Shown: piece by piece, positions 11,796 to 22,658 of the stretch
Position numbering within the stretch: position 1 is the first letter of the stretch
Layout: each line of letters begins with the position of its first letter
Source of the DNA: Aricia agestis
Taxonomy: Eukaryota > Arthropoda > Insecta > Lepidoptera > Lycaenidae
Direction: 5' to 3'
DNA length: 64,000 nucleotides
Assembly: GCF_905147365.1 (NCBI RefSeq)
Contig: NC_056419.1
Span: forward strand, 4,843,501 to 4,907,500
The notes under the pieces: generated by a model
The model's database searches: none
What the model saw: the letters and a program-made list of their open reading frames with translations, nothing else
Told to the model about the DNA's origin: nothing
Program-made: the position numbers and the translations under genes

Positions 11796-12372
11796 GTCCC
11801 GGGCCACAGTAACGTCCCCGGCAATGAAACCGCTGACGAACTGGCTAGGCTTGGGGCCGAGAGTGTCATATATCATATATGGCCCAGAACCGGTCTGTGG
11901 TATACCTCCCAGTACCCCAAAGCAAGTGCTCAAGTAATGGGGTCACGAACTAAGCCGGAAGCAATGGGCTGATACCGCTGGCCTTGAACACTCCAAGGCA
12001 CTAATTCCTGGCTTCAACAAGAAACTATCAGAATTAGTGCTCACCTTGGGTAGGAACCAATTAGTCTTCCTTACCAGAAGCCTAACTGGACACTGCAAGC
12101 TCAACAAACACCTAAACAGAATGGGTATTTGTAGCATAACGACTTGCAGATTCTGTGAGGAGGAGGATGAGACACCTATTCACCTTCTCCTCGACTGCCC
12201 TGCTCTACTACAGAGCAGGAACAGGCACCTTGAGCGCCACGAATACTCATCCACAGTTCAATTTATAAGCAGTATTGGGTTGGGGATGATACTCTAGTGC
12301 GTAGGAGTCACAATAGATCCTCATGGGTTGCAGTGACGTCAGGGCTACAGCGACCTGCCTTCTTAAAAAAAA
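11796..12372 (+). pseudogene. LINE remnant: RNase H and C-terminal zinc-finger-like region
   Basis: The first codons after the hAT continue the RNase H motif (PGHSNVPGNETADELA). Decayed sequence follows, then a better frame at 12037-12297 with the C-terminal signature of R1/jockey-like LINEs: LTGHCKLNKHL and a CRFCEEEDETPIHLLLDCP finger. The 3' UTR ('taggagtcacaatagatcc') ends in an A-rich tail near 12372. The frame is broken several times, so it is not functional. Confidence 0.8.
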
Positions 12373-12529
12373 ACAAAGTATGTATATACTTATATAGCCC
12401 GTTCAAAACTTTTTTACTTCGGAGTTCTGTCACGTTCTGTGCAACTGATCCTTATGGCATCAACATACAGGTCATAGCATGGCCATAAATCATAACTCAC
12501 TTCAGAAGCTAGGTATAATAATAATAATA

Positions 12530-13047
12530 ATATCTATAGACGCTTCACACCACGTCAGTCTGGCCCCGTGCTAAGTACCTGAAGGATTTTTTTAATATCT
12601 ATGGACGCTTCACACCACGTCAGTCTGGCCCCGTGCTAAGTACCTGAAGGACTTGTGTTACAGGTACCAGACAACGGAAATATATTTAATACTTTTATAC
12701 TATACATATATTTAAGATTTTTATTATATCATACACATATTTAATACACATCCATGACCCAGGAACATTGAAAAACTTTTTGTTCCATCGGCGGGATTCG
12801 AACCCGCGACCCCCGGCTTGAGTTGCCACACACTCTAACCATTAAGCCACGGAGGTCGTCAAAGATTTGTGTTACGGGTACCAGACAACGGAAATATATT
12901 TAATACTTTTATTATATGTATGATACACATATTTAATACACATCCAGACCCGGGAACATTGAAAACATTTTGTTCCGTCGGCGGGATTCGAACCCGCGAC
13001 CCCCGGCTTGAGCTACCAATAGCCCACCAACTGAGCCACAGAGGTCT
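12530..13047 (-). mobile_element. SINE-2 cluster: one tail fragment and two copies
   Basis: Three head-to-tail pieces (about 12530-12590, 12595-12858, 12860-13047). Each full copy has a tRNA-like head on the minus strand, with the B box seen on the plus strand as 'gggattcgaacccgcgac'. The tail 'acgcttcacaccacgtcag' lies on the left. Other copies: 27448, 46116, 48893 and 57533. The tRNA heads are not tRNA genes, being repeated with a shared tail and with unpaired acceptor ends. Confidence 0.85.
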
Positions 13048-13084
13048 ACAGAATATATAAGTTATAATATAACTTATATATTCT
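13048..13084. repeat. AT-rich palindrome
   Basis: Exact 17-bp arms CAGAATATATAAGTTAT around a 3-nt centre, directly next to the SINE-2 cluster. Confidence 0.7.
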
Positions 13085-13472
13085 GACGACAATAAGTATA
13101 TTATAGTATAAGTACCTTTAAGGGCAGTTATCGTCCAATACACCGAACATAAATCGGAACTTGTCAAAATATGTCTGTTTGATCTAATCTAGGAGTTAAT
13201 TACAGTATGTCGATGGCAACCAACCCTTATTGGATTTAGAACCATATTCTGGAACCGGTAAGGTGCATTTTAGAGATTAGTCAGAACAATGGTGTGGTCT
13301 TTGTTCTAACCGTCTGGCGGACACTACTAATTTGGTCGTGCAGTATAAATTCAAGCTAAATACCATTCATCTTACCACTGGAACATTTGTCGGCTCCAGC
13401 TAATTGTAGCTGTGTCCTGTCAGCTGCACGATTAGCATGGCCGGAGAAGTGCTTTTCCACGGAGTCGACTTA

Positions 13473-13558
13473 TCTAACGGACTCTAGCCTAAGCTATTTT
13501 ATTGCTATCTGCTCAATAGCAGATAGCAATAAAATAGCTTAGGCTAGAGTCCGTTAGA
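13473..13558. repeat. Perfect hairpin, 41-bp arms
   Basis: 13473-13513 is the exact reverse complement of 13518-13558, with a 4-nt CAAT loop. No mismatches. Arms start TCTAACGGACTCTAGCC. No target duplication recognised. Confidence 0.92.
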
Positions 13559-13687
13559 GGCTTGGAACCTAACCTAAGTCGAGTCGCAAAAAAGGATAGC
13601 ATATCAATATATCTGCTACCCTTTTTTGCGCAGGGGAAACCAATCATGGGTGCCCCGGGTTAGGGGTGTGCCTCAGTTTGATATCTG

Positions 13688-13870
13688 CTACCCTAACCCA
13701 TACTAATATTATAAATTGCGAAAGTGTGTCTGACTGTCTGGTACCTCTTCACGCCCAAACCGCTTAACCGACTTTGCTGAAATTTGGCATGGTGATACTT
13801 TGACTAACGAAAAAGTACAGAAGATACTTTTTATCCGGGAAAAATGTAAGGCTCCTACGCAATAAACGCT
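13688..13870 (+). mobile_element. Helitron-like repeat fragment
   Basis: Typical opening 'catactaatattataaa', then 'ctcttcacgcccaaaccg' and 'tgaaatttggcatgg'. The diverged 3' part lacks a CTAG end. Confidence 0.6.
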
Positions 13871-14977
13871 AGTGTAATAATAAGAATAAAGTAGGTAATA
13901 ATGGGAAAAAATAGTTATGAGGCGTGAATAAATCGTGATGGACTAAATCGAGATTTTTTTTTCATTCGTTAATCAAAATATTATTCTTTGCTACTAACAT
14001 AAAAAGAGACAAAAAAGGTATTGTTGGAAAGCCCAAAGGCAATTTTACAATTTAAAAAATCCCAAGCACTAGTTATTCCACAGATTATAGAAGAAAGTTA
14101 TTCAGAGCTAGCGCGCGGGGTTCAACCAGAGTCTTCAAACTCTGGAACAGCATAGCCCTCATTCGCTTCTTGGTGAAATATTAGATGTTTAAAAAATAAT
14201 GAAATGGACACTCGGGCCATTAATTTTAATTAAAGTAGGGTCAACTCTACCATCCCAAAGGTCGTAAGTCTAATTGAAGTCAAATAAAAATGTATTTATT
14301 CTAATTTAATTTAGCCACGGCAATAATGCATTTTACAAGCGTGAACGCCAACAGAAATAGAACGTTGGGGGAGCAATAAAAACACAAACACACCCCCGTC
14401 TTATTATGAGTATGACTAATAAAACATCGGAAAGCTAATACGAGTATATTCGCCCCTAAATCACCCCTATAACAACAGTAGTAAAGCTGAAATTCGTTTA
14501 CACCGCAAACAGGGTGGGAGTGCTCTAGGCATAAATAATGTATTTTCCCTAAATGTACACTTTCGTGATACTATTCTGGAAATGTCAAATGTATGAGATT
14601 TGTGTATGTACGACAGAATTCAAATATCGAACGATAATAATTCAAATTTCAAATATGGAATTGAAATTACCGTTAAATTAAGATTCCGCTTTAATCCGGA
14701 TTTCGGGGAATTTGTGCTGATTTTAGCCGTCAATTAAAAAAAGAATTTTTAGATGGTGATTAAAATTTTCTGGGATTTAATTTTTTTTTTTTGGTTAAAA
14801 GGCAATGATGAAATACTCAAAGCAGATATGTTACTACCGCGCGCGTTGTGAAGATTCAAATACGGCCCAATTGGGCCGTCTGTTGTTTAGTCTGCATCGA
14901 GCGCAGTCACGAACGTGCCGCGTCTTGTCTTACCTAAATAAATTGAAAATGACGTCTTGCGCGTTTCGAAAATGTAC
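13871..14977. other. Intergenic, nothing recognised
   Basis: AT-rich, with a few homopolymer runs. The 76-residue ORF at 14805-15035 runs into the TRIM LTR and is not supported. Confidence 0.4.
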
Positions 14978-15623
14978 TGTGGCGGTACCCACAATTCGCC
15001 TAACATTCCTGTATCACGCTATCGAAGTTTCGTAGAACGGCAAGATATATACAACGTCTGAAATGACGTCAGTGGGCTTCGGCCTGACCGAGCATACTAT
15101 CTCTCTCGGTCGGAAGATCTTCCTTTTCGGCCGCCACTAACAACGTTAAATTGGTGACCACCTACAAGAACAAACATCCTTCTGGACATCAATCATCATC
15201 AACACTCCCCGCCCCTCCGCACCACGTCAGCAGACATCAAGCATAACCGGGTCGCCTCGACCATAAGCCGCGTTGGAGGTCCGCGCCGGTCGAACCCGTG
15301 TCTGGCTTGAACGGGGCAGCCATAGGCTACAACGACCGGTCAACAAGCGGAGCACGGGGTCCCTCTCCTGGTCATTGCACGCGTAGCTTCGGCACACACC
15401 TGACAACACAAGCGCATCGAAGAATACCACAGGTCTTCGGGGGGGAGTGATGTGGCGGTACCCACAATTCGCCTAACATTCCTGTATCGCGCTATCGAAG
15501 TTTCGTAGAACGGCAAGATATATACAACGTCTGAAATGACGTCAGTGGGCTTCGGCCTGACGGAGCATGCTATCTCGCTCGGTCGGAAGATCTTCTTTTT
15601 CGGCCGCCACGAACAACGTTAAA
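14978..15623 (+). mobile_element. TRIM: complete miniature LTR retroelement, 646 bp
   Basis: Two direct 173-bp LTRs (14978-15150 and 15451-15623) differ at about six positions. A 300-bp internal region without coding capacity lies between them. Directly after the left LTR is TTGGTGACC, resembling a tRNA-Trp-type primer binding site. Directly before the right LTR is a purine tract (cgggggggag). A perfect 4-bp target duplication GTAC flanks the element, which is typical of Ty3/gypsy integration. It lacks gag and pol and must depend on another element. Confidence 0.88.
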
Positions 15624-16586
15624 GTACCAATTATGACTCAAAAAAAAAACAAAACACATGGAATCTCTTACCACATGTCTTCATTGCAATAAATACCTCG
15701 ATTATTTACATTTTCAATAATTTTTTCGAACAATCTGGAAAAAATCGAATTTTCGTCATAGCTCAGGCGAAGAAAGAGACAGCGATACGATTCGACGTTT
15801 AAAAATAGAACTGTCTCTTTTATGTAAATAGTTTTTCGTATCTTTTGTTTCACTTACCTGTCAAATTTGTCAATGTTTGCAATTTTGAATTTGAAAATTG
15901 TTCGGAAGAGATTTAAGCCGGAAAATAGTATGGACGTAACAGATCTGTAAAAGTAGAATATCATTGATAAAAGGATATCGCTAAGCCACTGATCACTTTT
16001 TAAGAAATTTTTCCACTTCGTGATAAGTTAATTTTAGAACAAATTTTTGGCCAAGTTCTTATTTCTATTTTAAGATGGGACTACCAGATATAATAATAAA
16101 TACTAATATTAAATATTTCTTATATTATGATTATTACATTTAATACATAAGTATTAGTATTTTTTTTTCATAAACTCTGGTAAACTGGGGTATAAGGGGC
16201 CCAAATAACATCTTTCGGAGCCCAAGCCAACCTCACCTGCACGTGGTATACCCTGCTGATCAACGGACGGGGCTCTGGCGATAACCCCCCCGCCAACACG
16301 CACTGGACAAGCGTGGCGGGTTACATGATTAAACCATGTTGTCCAATTTACATGAAGAAAGAACCTATAAACTTTTTATGTAACGAAAATTTTAGTTCAC
16401 CCCACAGTTCACCCAAAGATTTTTTATCTACCCAAAGTACAGCTAGATATAAAATTGGGGATCCCCTACGTCACATAAACAGGGCTTGGGTCGACGTGGG
16501 CCCGTGACAAGTTGACTTCGCTAACAGGGTACTCAGATAACTTGCGTTCGATAATTCCGACAGCGAAGTTGGGATGAAAATGTACA
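15624..16586. other. Intergenic; possible retroelement scrap
   Basis: 16215-16330 is GC-rich ('gccaacacgcactggacaag') and reads like a piece of a LINE I cannot name. The remainder is AT-rich with no recognised feature. Confidence 0.3.
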
Positions 16587-16788
16587 GCGGGGCTAAAATG
16601 GTCACATTTAGCAATTTCTCTCAATAAATTCAGCGAATGAATTGTCAAAACTGTCAAACTGACAAATGTCAAATGAGTACAAAAATACAGAAATGAATTG
16701 CAAGCAGAGTTGCATTTTGCGATTTTAGAAAAATGAATCATATTGTGATTCATATCATGATTCTTCAAAGCGACCATTTTAGCTCCGC
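16587..16788. mobile_element. MITE family M3, 202 bp
   Basis: Ends GCGGGGCTAAAATGGTC and GACCATTTTAGCTCCGC are inverted repeats. It contains a short 'aatcatattgtgattcat' run. The sister copy at 18656 has that run expanded to a long array. Confidence 0.75.
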
Positions 16789-16962
16789 GGGAGTTGGCGT
16801 AGCGCTAGTGACATGGCATTTACGGTGTAGGTAAGCTCACATTGTGTTAATTTTTTTTCTAATTCCCGCACTGAAATTATCAAATACAACTTGACTAAAG
16901 GCCCAGAGTTACACAAGCTCGTTTCTATGAGAGTGGTCCTCATGTCCTCATGTTGTATAACT

Positions 16963-17191
16963 CTAAAGGAGAGAGCACACTGAGACGAGCTGTGCCGGGG
17001 CTCAGCGTGCCAGGGCTCATCGCAAAAATCCGCCTCCATACAATTTGTATGGAAGCGGATGCGCGTATCGCACACTGTGTCGGGGCGCAGCGGATTTCCG
17101 CTTCCATACAAATTGTATGGAGGCGGATTTTTGCGATGAGCCCCGGCACGCCGAGCCCCGGCACGGCCCGTCTCAGTGTGCTCACTCCTTA
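16963..17191. mobile_element. GC-rich snap-back MITE, 229 bp
   Basis: Arms of about 95 bp: left 'gagcacactgagacg', 'tgccggggctcagcgtgcc', 'ctcatcgcaaaaatccgcc'; the right side is the near-exact complement. Each arm also holds the small palindrome CCATACAATTTGTATGG. Four overlapping ORFs here are shadows of the arms. Confidence 0.85.
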
Positions 17192-17351
17192 AACGAACAA
17201 GGATTTATTTTTTGCGTGAGTCTGTCAAGACTGGCCATAGACGGACCGCAAGTTGCAGTCTGATTGCTCTAGAGCGGTCACGTACTTGAAGTCGTACACG
17301 ATCGAGTCACGAGTGCAAAATGACGCAGGTCCTCTTCTGCATATGAATTAA

Positions 17352-17670
17352 CTAGCTTTCCGCCCGCGGCTCCGCCCGCGTGGATATCGGTTATATGACA
17401 TATCGCGCTTCAAAATGAAACGTACTTATTTTCGTGAGGGATACTGGCGCCGTTGTAGTACATGCTAATTGCTATGTATCAGAGATGGCGCTGTATGTGA
17501 AAAATAATTTTCCCTGTTTTCCTGCTTTTCTCTTGAAGTTTTTTCTGAATTTCTATAAACCTCACGGAGCCCGAGACCTTTCCAACGAATGCAAAACCGT
17601 GGGAATCGGTTGTTGCGTTCTGGAGTTATAGCGTCAGGAAGGAAAACCCGACTTAATTTTATATATTAGA
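17352..17670 (-). mobile_element. Helitron-like element, 3' end at 17352
   Basis: On the minus strand it ends in a GC hairpin ('gcgggcggagccgcgggc') just before CTAG, then host T, as in the other CTAG-ending repeats here. The 5' end is indistinct. Confidence 0.55.
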
Positions 17671-18026
17671 TTTCTTCGATGCTAGAATAAAAATTTATCC
17701 TCAGTCATTACTCTTTCATCAGGATAAAACGAGTTTATCTGATCGAGTTACCATCTCGTTTTGGTATGCTAGTCCCTCCTAGTAGCATAACGCCAATAAA
17801 ACCTAACTGTAAATTAGCCGGCCGTTTTACAAGCAATAAATTTAATAGGCCGCACCTCGGGGGGCCTTTTTATTCGTTTAGGGCCCCTCCGGTGAGCCTG
17901 GGGCCGCTGGGGCCCAAGTGTCAAAACCGTCAAATCAAGTTTGATAATCGAGTTTCCTTATTGACTAACACCCTTCGGCGTTTGAGGGGATTATCTTTTG
18001 GCTAAATGTCACTTTTATCGTTTTAA
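17671..18026. other. Intergenic, nothing recognised
   Basis: Includes a GC-richer patch at 17850-17925 with 'ggggcc' repeats, but no identifiable gene or repeat ends. Confidence 0.35.
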
Positions 18027-18574
18027 GGCTCCCGCAGACAGGCGCGATATTGTATCGCGCGATCGATCACGCGATATACTTATGTTTTCAGTACATTTTG
18101 TATGAGGTTTGAGGACGCTCATGTAGGTACACACTGCTGCGACAATAACGCCGCAATGGAAGTATATCGCAAGAACGTAGTATTGCCAGATGTACGATTT
18201 ATTTAGATAATTTTGTGGAACGTACCCTAAATGATAAATATTTAAATAAATATTTTGGTAAGTTTTCTTCGAAATTTAGTGGGTTTTAAACACTGACCTC
18301 CAATAAATAAGTACGCTGGTCTAATATTTCCCTTGTCTGTCCCTTTGAAATATCAATATTTTCGAGTGATATCGATACGTGAATCGATATTTAAGGAAAA
18401 TCTCGGTAAAATTAAAATATCGGTATACTTACCTGTTTAAAAGGTGCTTTAGGAGAAAATTTTTTGAAGAGTTGGCAACATAGGTCGCGGGCCGCGGTGC
18501 GGCGCCCTCTCGTAAGAAATATCGGTCGATAAAATCGCGGCTGTGTGCAAGGAACGCGCCTGTCTGCGGGAGCC
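18027..18574. mobile_element. MITE family M4, 548 bp
   Basis: Perfect 20-bp inverted ends GGCTCCCGCAGACAGGCGCG. Subterminal 'cgcgcgatcgatc' motifs. Its right half recurs at 19300-19495. No clear target duplication. Confidence 0.8.
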
Positions 18575-18655
18575 ATTAGTTCTTTTTGTTTATAAGATGA
18601 CAATTAACACGATTAATAATTAGTGTTCTCAGCCATATTATTATCACTAAACTCT

Positions 18656-19150
18656 GCGGGGCTAAAATGGTCACATTTAGCAATTCCTCTCAATCAATTC
18701 AGCACGTACGTTACTACGAAACTGACAAAACGTCACTCGACTAATGTACGAATTACTAGACATGAATTGCAATCAGAGTTGCATTATGCGATTTAAAAAA
18801 AAATTATTCATATGAATCATAATTCATATTATGATCCATATTATGATTCATATTATGATTCATATTGTGAATCATATTATGATTCATATTGTGAATCATA
18901 TTATGAATCATATTATGAATCATATTATGAATCATATTGTGAATCATATTATGAATCATATTGTGAATCATATTATGAATCATATTATGATACGTATTGT
19001 GAATCATATTATGAATCATATTATGATTTGTATTATGATTCATATTGTGAATCATATTATGAATCCTGTTATGATTCATAATGTGATTCATACTGTGAAT
19101 TATAATATGAATCATATTATGATTCGTATCATGAATCATATTGTGATTCG
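18656..19150. mobile_element. MITE family M3 copy 2 with expanded 12-bp array
   Basis: The left end repeats that of 16587 (GCGGGGCTAAAATGG). After about 150 bp of shared sequence the element turns into a tandem array. No right terminal repeat remains. Confidence 0.7.
18805..19150. repeat. Tandem array of a 12-bp unit, about 29 copies
   Basis: The unit is close to CATATTATGAAT. All frames stay open because the unit is a multiple of three without stops, giving three artificial low-complexity ORFs on both strands. Confidence 0.92.
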
Positions 19151-19299
19151 TAAACTGGTAAATATATATTTTTAACAGTTTTAAGAAACTGTCGATTCAG
19201 AGTGATCACTCGAAAATCGATATTTTGATGATGTTTAATGATGTGTAATTGATAATTACACATCACATGATGTGTAATAACAATTACATTACACATCTA

Positions 19300-19495
19300 G
19301 GGAAATTATACGTGAATCGATATTTTAATTTTACCGATATTTCCCTTAGAAACTATCGGTTATGCTTTAGGAGAAAAAAATTTGAAGAGTTGGCAACACT
19401 GGTCGCGGCGCGGCCTTCTCTCGTTCTTACGAGACAGGTCCTCCGTAAGAAATATATATCGCGCGATCGATCGCGCCTGTCTGCGGCAGCCTTTA
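19300..19495. mobile_element. MITE family M4, partial copy
   Basis: Matches the right half of 18027-18574: 'gtgaatcgatattt', 'gctttaggagaaaa', 'gaagagttggcaaca', ending 'gcgcctgtctgcggcagcc'. The left half is missing, replaced by a short inverted repeat built on 'gatgtgtaat'. Confidence 0.65.
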
Positions 19496-19520
19496 TTAAT
19501 CTGCTGTCTTCATTTCGGAC

Positions 19521-19960
19521 TTTAAGGCGAGACTGCACTAGGCGACATAAACTGCAAAGCAGCGACGCAACACTAAAGTGTGACTATGGATCGTAAACGA
19601 TCCATAGTCGCATAAAGAAAGTAGCTTTTCTCGCGGCAAGCGACCGTGACCGACAAAAATTCAGATAAAATACCACTACCAATATTTTTCGCAGATTGTT
19701 TTTCGTCTTATCAAAATGATGAGCTACTCACAAAAAATTAGCTTGATAGTAATGAAAAAAATTGTTCTAGGGCTCCCGTACTATGGCATTTCATTTTATT
19801 TTTGTCGGTTGCCGTTCCACCGCTCACCACACACCTATTATAGGTCCGCTGCCGCGTTATGTAGCTAAGTAAGGCTCATACGATTTCATGCAAAGAATGC
19901 TGCCGTGACATGAGGTGTCGCGTAGCCGCTGCAGCGATCAAAGTGCGGTCTCACCTTTAT
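19521..19960. mobile_element. MITE with TTTAAGGCGAGACTGCAC ends
   Basis: Ends TTTAAGGCGAGACTGCACTA and AAGTGCGGTCTCACCTTTAT form an imperfect inverted repeat. Interior 'ccgacaaaaattcag' and 'atttttgtcggttgccgt' pair with each other and match phrases at 28076 and 43260. Confidence 0.65.
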
Positions 19961-20034
19961 GGTTTGGAGATTCCGAAACTCAAGATATGTCTTGAGTCTT
20001 GACGTTTTGACAGAAAAAATCACGCAAACATGTT

Positions 20035-20175
20035 CAAAGTAGCTCTTTTAGTGCTGCTACTTTCACAGTTAACTCTATATTACAAGGAACACATCACACA
20101 TACACATTACACAGAAGTCAGCACACACTTTAAAGTATTATCACTCATTTTCGCTACACTCTGTATAAACTTTTT
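20035..20175 (-). repeat. Repeat R copy 3
   Basis: Minus-strand version of the repeat at 47541 ('gctgctactttcacagtt', 'aactctatattacaaggaac', 'cacactttaaagtattatcac'), carrying an internal insertion of about 25 bp. Confidence 0.6.
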
Positions 20176-20405
20176 AGTATAAAATTTACTTCCGTAGCTG
20201 ATACTTTAAACACTCTGTATAAACAAAATGTCGTCCTGCCGCTTTTCTCATCTACTACTATGCCACTATGAAAACACACGAACAAATGAAATTACAATGA
20301 TACATCTACCTATTAGAATTCTCGTAGAATTTACATGTACCGCCATTACACAGCATAACAGTATAACGTTTCACCAGCGTTTCAGCAAACAGTAATTACA
20401 CCTAT

Positions 20406-20667
20406 CAGTGGCGTAGCTACCTAAGGGGAAACGGGCTCCCAAACAGGATGCCCCTCAAAGTCTGGTATTCTATATGTTTTGTAGCTGTATTTTTGTAAGG
20501 TATCTATGAGTTAGTATGTAAAGCAATTTAATTTTAATTCGCAAAAGTTTATTTTTCAGATTGCATTATCGCCCACTACTTCTTAGGAGTTGCGTCGCCA
20601 CTGGTTGGGCCTTGGGGTAGGGCCCTACTTTTTTGCCCTAGGGTGCGGTTACCTAGCTACGCCACTG
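20406..20667. mobile_element. hAT-like MITE, 262 bp
   Basis: Ends CAGTGGCGTAGCTAC and its complement GTAGCTACGCCACTG style (tagctacgccactg). No matching target duplication, so it is older or rearranged. Confidence 0.7.
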
Positions 20668-21385
20668 CAACGTACACGTCTAAACAATCGGAATATCTCG
20701 CGAACATTAGTATTCTAATTATCCTAATGTGTTTCTATTTATTTACCAACGAAACTTCTATTAGTGTTGGCAGATTTTCAACGTATAAGGTGTCCCACAG
20801 ATAGCAAAATTATGTAGAGACCATAGTGTAGAGACACTTTAAGAACAGTTCTGAATTTGAAATGTTTTTTTTGGCTTGCACATTTTACCCTTTTGGCTGA
20901 GAATAATATCCATACCACAAAAAATCTTCAAACTTTGAAAACGTGGCGGCAAAGAAAATATATTTATTTCTATCTCTTCTATTCTATTATTCATAAATAA
21001 ATTATATGGCTACCGTGTCACCAGCCATGTATAAAAAGATTTCCACGGAACACACATTGAGAATGGCTGCTCTGAGTATTTTTTACTAAAATCCTCAGCC
21101 TATGGCATCATCACCAGGATAGCTATAATCATCCTGAAACGTGTCACAACTGGAGCGAAAATTTTTGCCACGCGTATAAAATCCTGAGGAATCCATTATG
21201 AATATTAAAAATCACAACTGTAAGCTGATACTTAATTTGAAAATGGAATTCCAAGACGGCGGATCATTTTTGCTAATAGACATAGAAGATGAACAGAGCG
21301 TTTTTGAAGCTATCATAAAATTTTAAATTAACCACTCTGAACGATTTTAGCTTGAAGAGGTAACTCTACAAACTTAAAGCTGAAC
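20668..21385. other. Intergenic, nothing recognised
   Basis: AT-rich sequence without supported ORFs or terminal repeats. Confidence 0.4.
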
Positions 21386-22506
21386 AATGGGCGTACCCAG
21401 GATTTTAGCTAGGCGGGGCAGCCCTGTTTCGAGAAGAAGGTCAGTCTAGTACAGTCTGTCAAGAAAGTGAAGAAATTATAAGTGGCAACATCGTAGTGTC
21501 ATCCCTTTTTGACCGACTTCCAAAAAGGAGGAGGTAATACGTTCGGCTGTATGTTTTTTTTTATGTACGTTCAACGATTACTCAGCCGTTTGTGGTCCGA
21601 TTTACAAAATTCTTTTTGTGTTGTATAGGGTTTGACTCGAATTTGGTACCATGTTCATAAAAGTGGTGACCTGATGATGGGATCCATCAGTAATCGAGGG
21701 AACTCCTCAAAATGTATATGGAATCATATAGTGATTTCGATTTTTTCTGAAGTGTTTCAGGCATATACTACCAAAAAGTAAGATTTTGCACCAGGATGTA
21801 CCCTGGTTCCGAAGGTACCCAACAGAACTTTTGAATCCTTATAGATACAAGTTCGAGGATTTTGGCTTTATTTAAACTACTCCAAGCAAAAGCCAAAGGA
21901 TTCTACATTATTTCTGCTGAACATAGGCTAAATTTTATTTTGGAAAAAATTGGGTTTCGTAAGATATTTGCGTTTTTCGGACGCCAGGTGTAAAATCAAC
22001 CAGAAAAGTTACTTATTTTGCGTACGCTGCCGAAACTATAAAAGATAGAACCATAAGTGTTATTAGTAATTGTAGATCTTATAAATCTGTCAATCTCTTC
22101 TAATCCAATATCTACAAAAAATATCTACTTATTTGATTCTTTTTAGATTATGTTTAAGAATATTACTTTTGTTTTTACCTTGGAAGTCGGTTTTAATTTG
22201 TTGTTAAAAAATTATAATCTTAGATTGATTAGAAAGGGATGACACTACGATGTTGCCACTTTTTAATTTCTTCACTTTCTTGACAGACTATATATTAATA
22301 TATTGAAACAAAAAAATCGTAAAAAATGACTTTTATTAATCTGACTGAAAAGATAAGAAAAGTAGATATTTTGTTTTCAACACCTCATTTTGCGCAGAGT
22401 ATGTAACACGTTTTTAATTTCTACTTGCCAGGAAAGTAATTGACGTTTATTTTATCTTCTTGGCAGCAGCCTGCCAGGCCTCTGCCTCTACCTAGGTACG
22501 CCCATG
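21386..22506. mobile_element. hAT element, 1,121 bp, carrying a nested element
   Basis: Ends ATGGGCGTACCCAGG and CCTAGGTACGCCCAT. Perfect 8-bp target duplication AGCTGAAC (21378-21385 and 22507-22514). No transposase. Much of its length is the insertion at 21452-22290. Confidence 0.85.
21452..22290. mobile_element. TA-target element, 839 bp, nested in the hAT
   Basis: Inverted repeats of about 60 bp, starting CAGTCTGTCAAGAAAGTG and containing GTGGCAACATCGTAGTG, flanked by TA. The interior is an 'accgacttccaaaaagg' type repeat related to the middle of the Helitron at 46225. No transposase frame. Confidence 0.8.
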
Positions 22507-22658
22507 AGCTGAACCGAATTTACTTAAACTGATAAAATTTTGTACCTATGGTATACTAATTATTATAATTGCGTCTCGTGAAAGGACAAAGAAAAAGTTT
22601 TGCTGCCGAAAATGTACGGTTCCCACACGATAAACGAAATCACCGGCTACAACTTCAA

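Noticed and set aside
11748..11972. 74-residue ORF joining an Arg/Ser-rich start to an RNase H motif
   Set aside because: It is read through the junction of the hAT end and the LINE, not a natural fusion protein.
12780..12858. tRNA-like sequences at 12780, 12970, 27510, 49100, 57740 and in all SINE-1 heads as possible tRNA genes
   Set aside because: Each is attached to the same SINE body or tail, and the acceptor stems do not close properly.
18804..19175. Three ORFs of 89-114 residues rich in His, Asn, Met, Tyr
   Set aside because: Products of the 12-bp array, which stays open in several frames on both strands.
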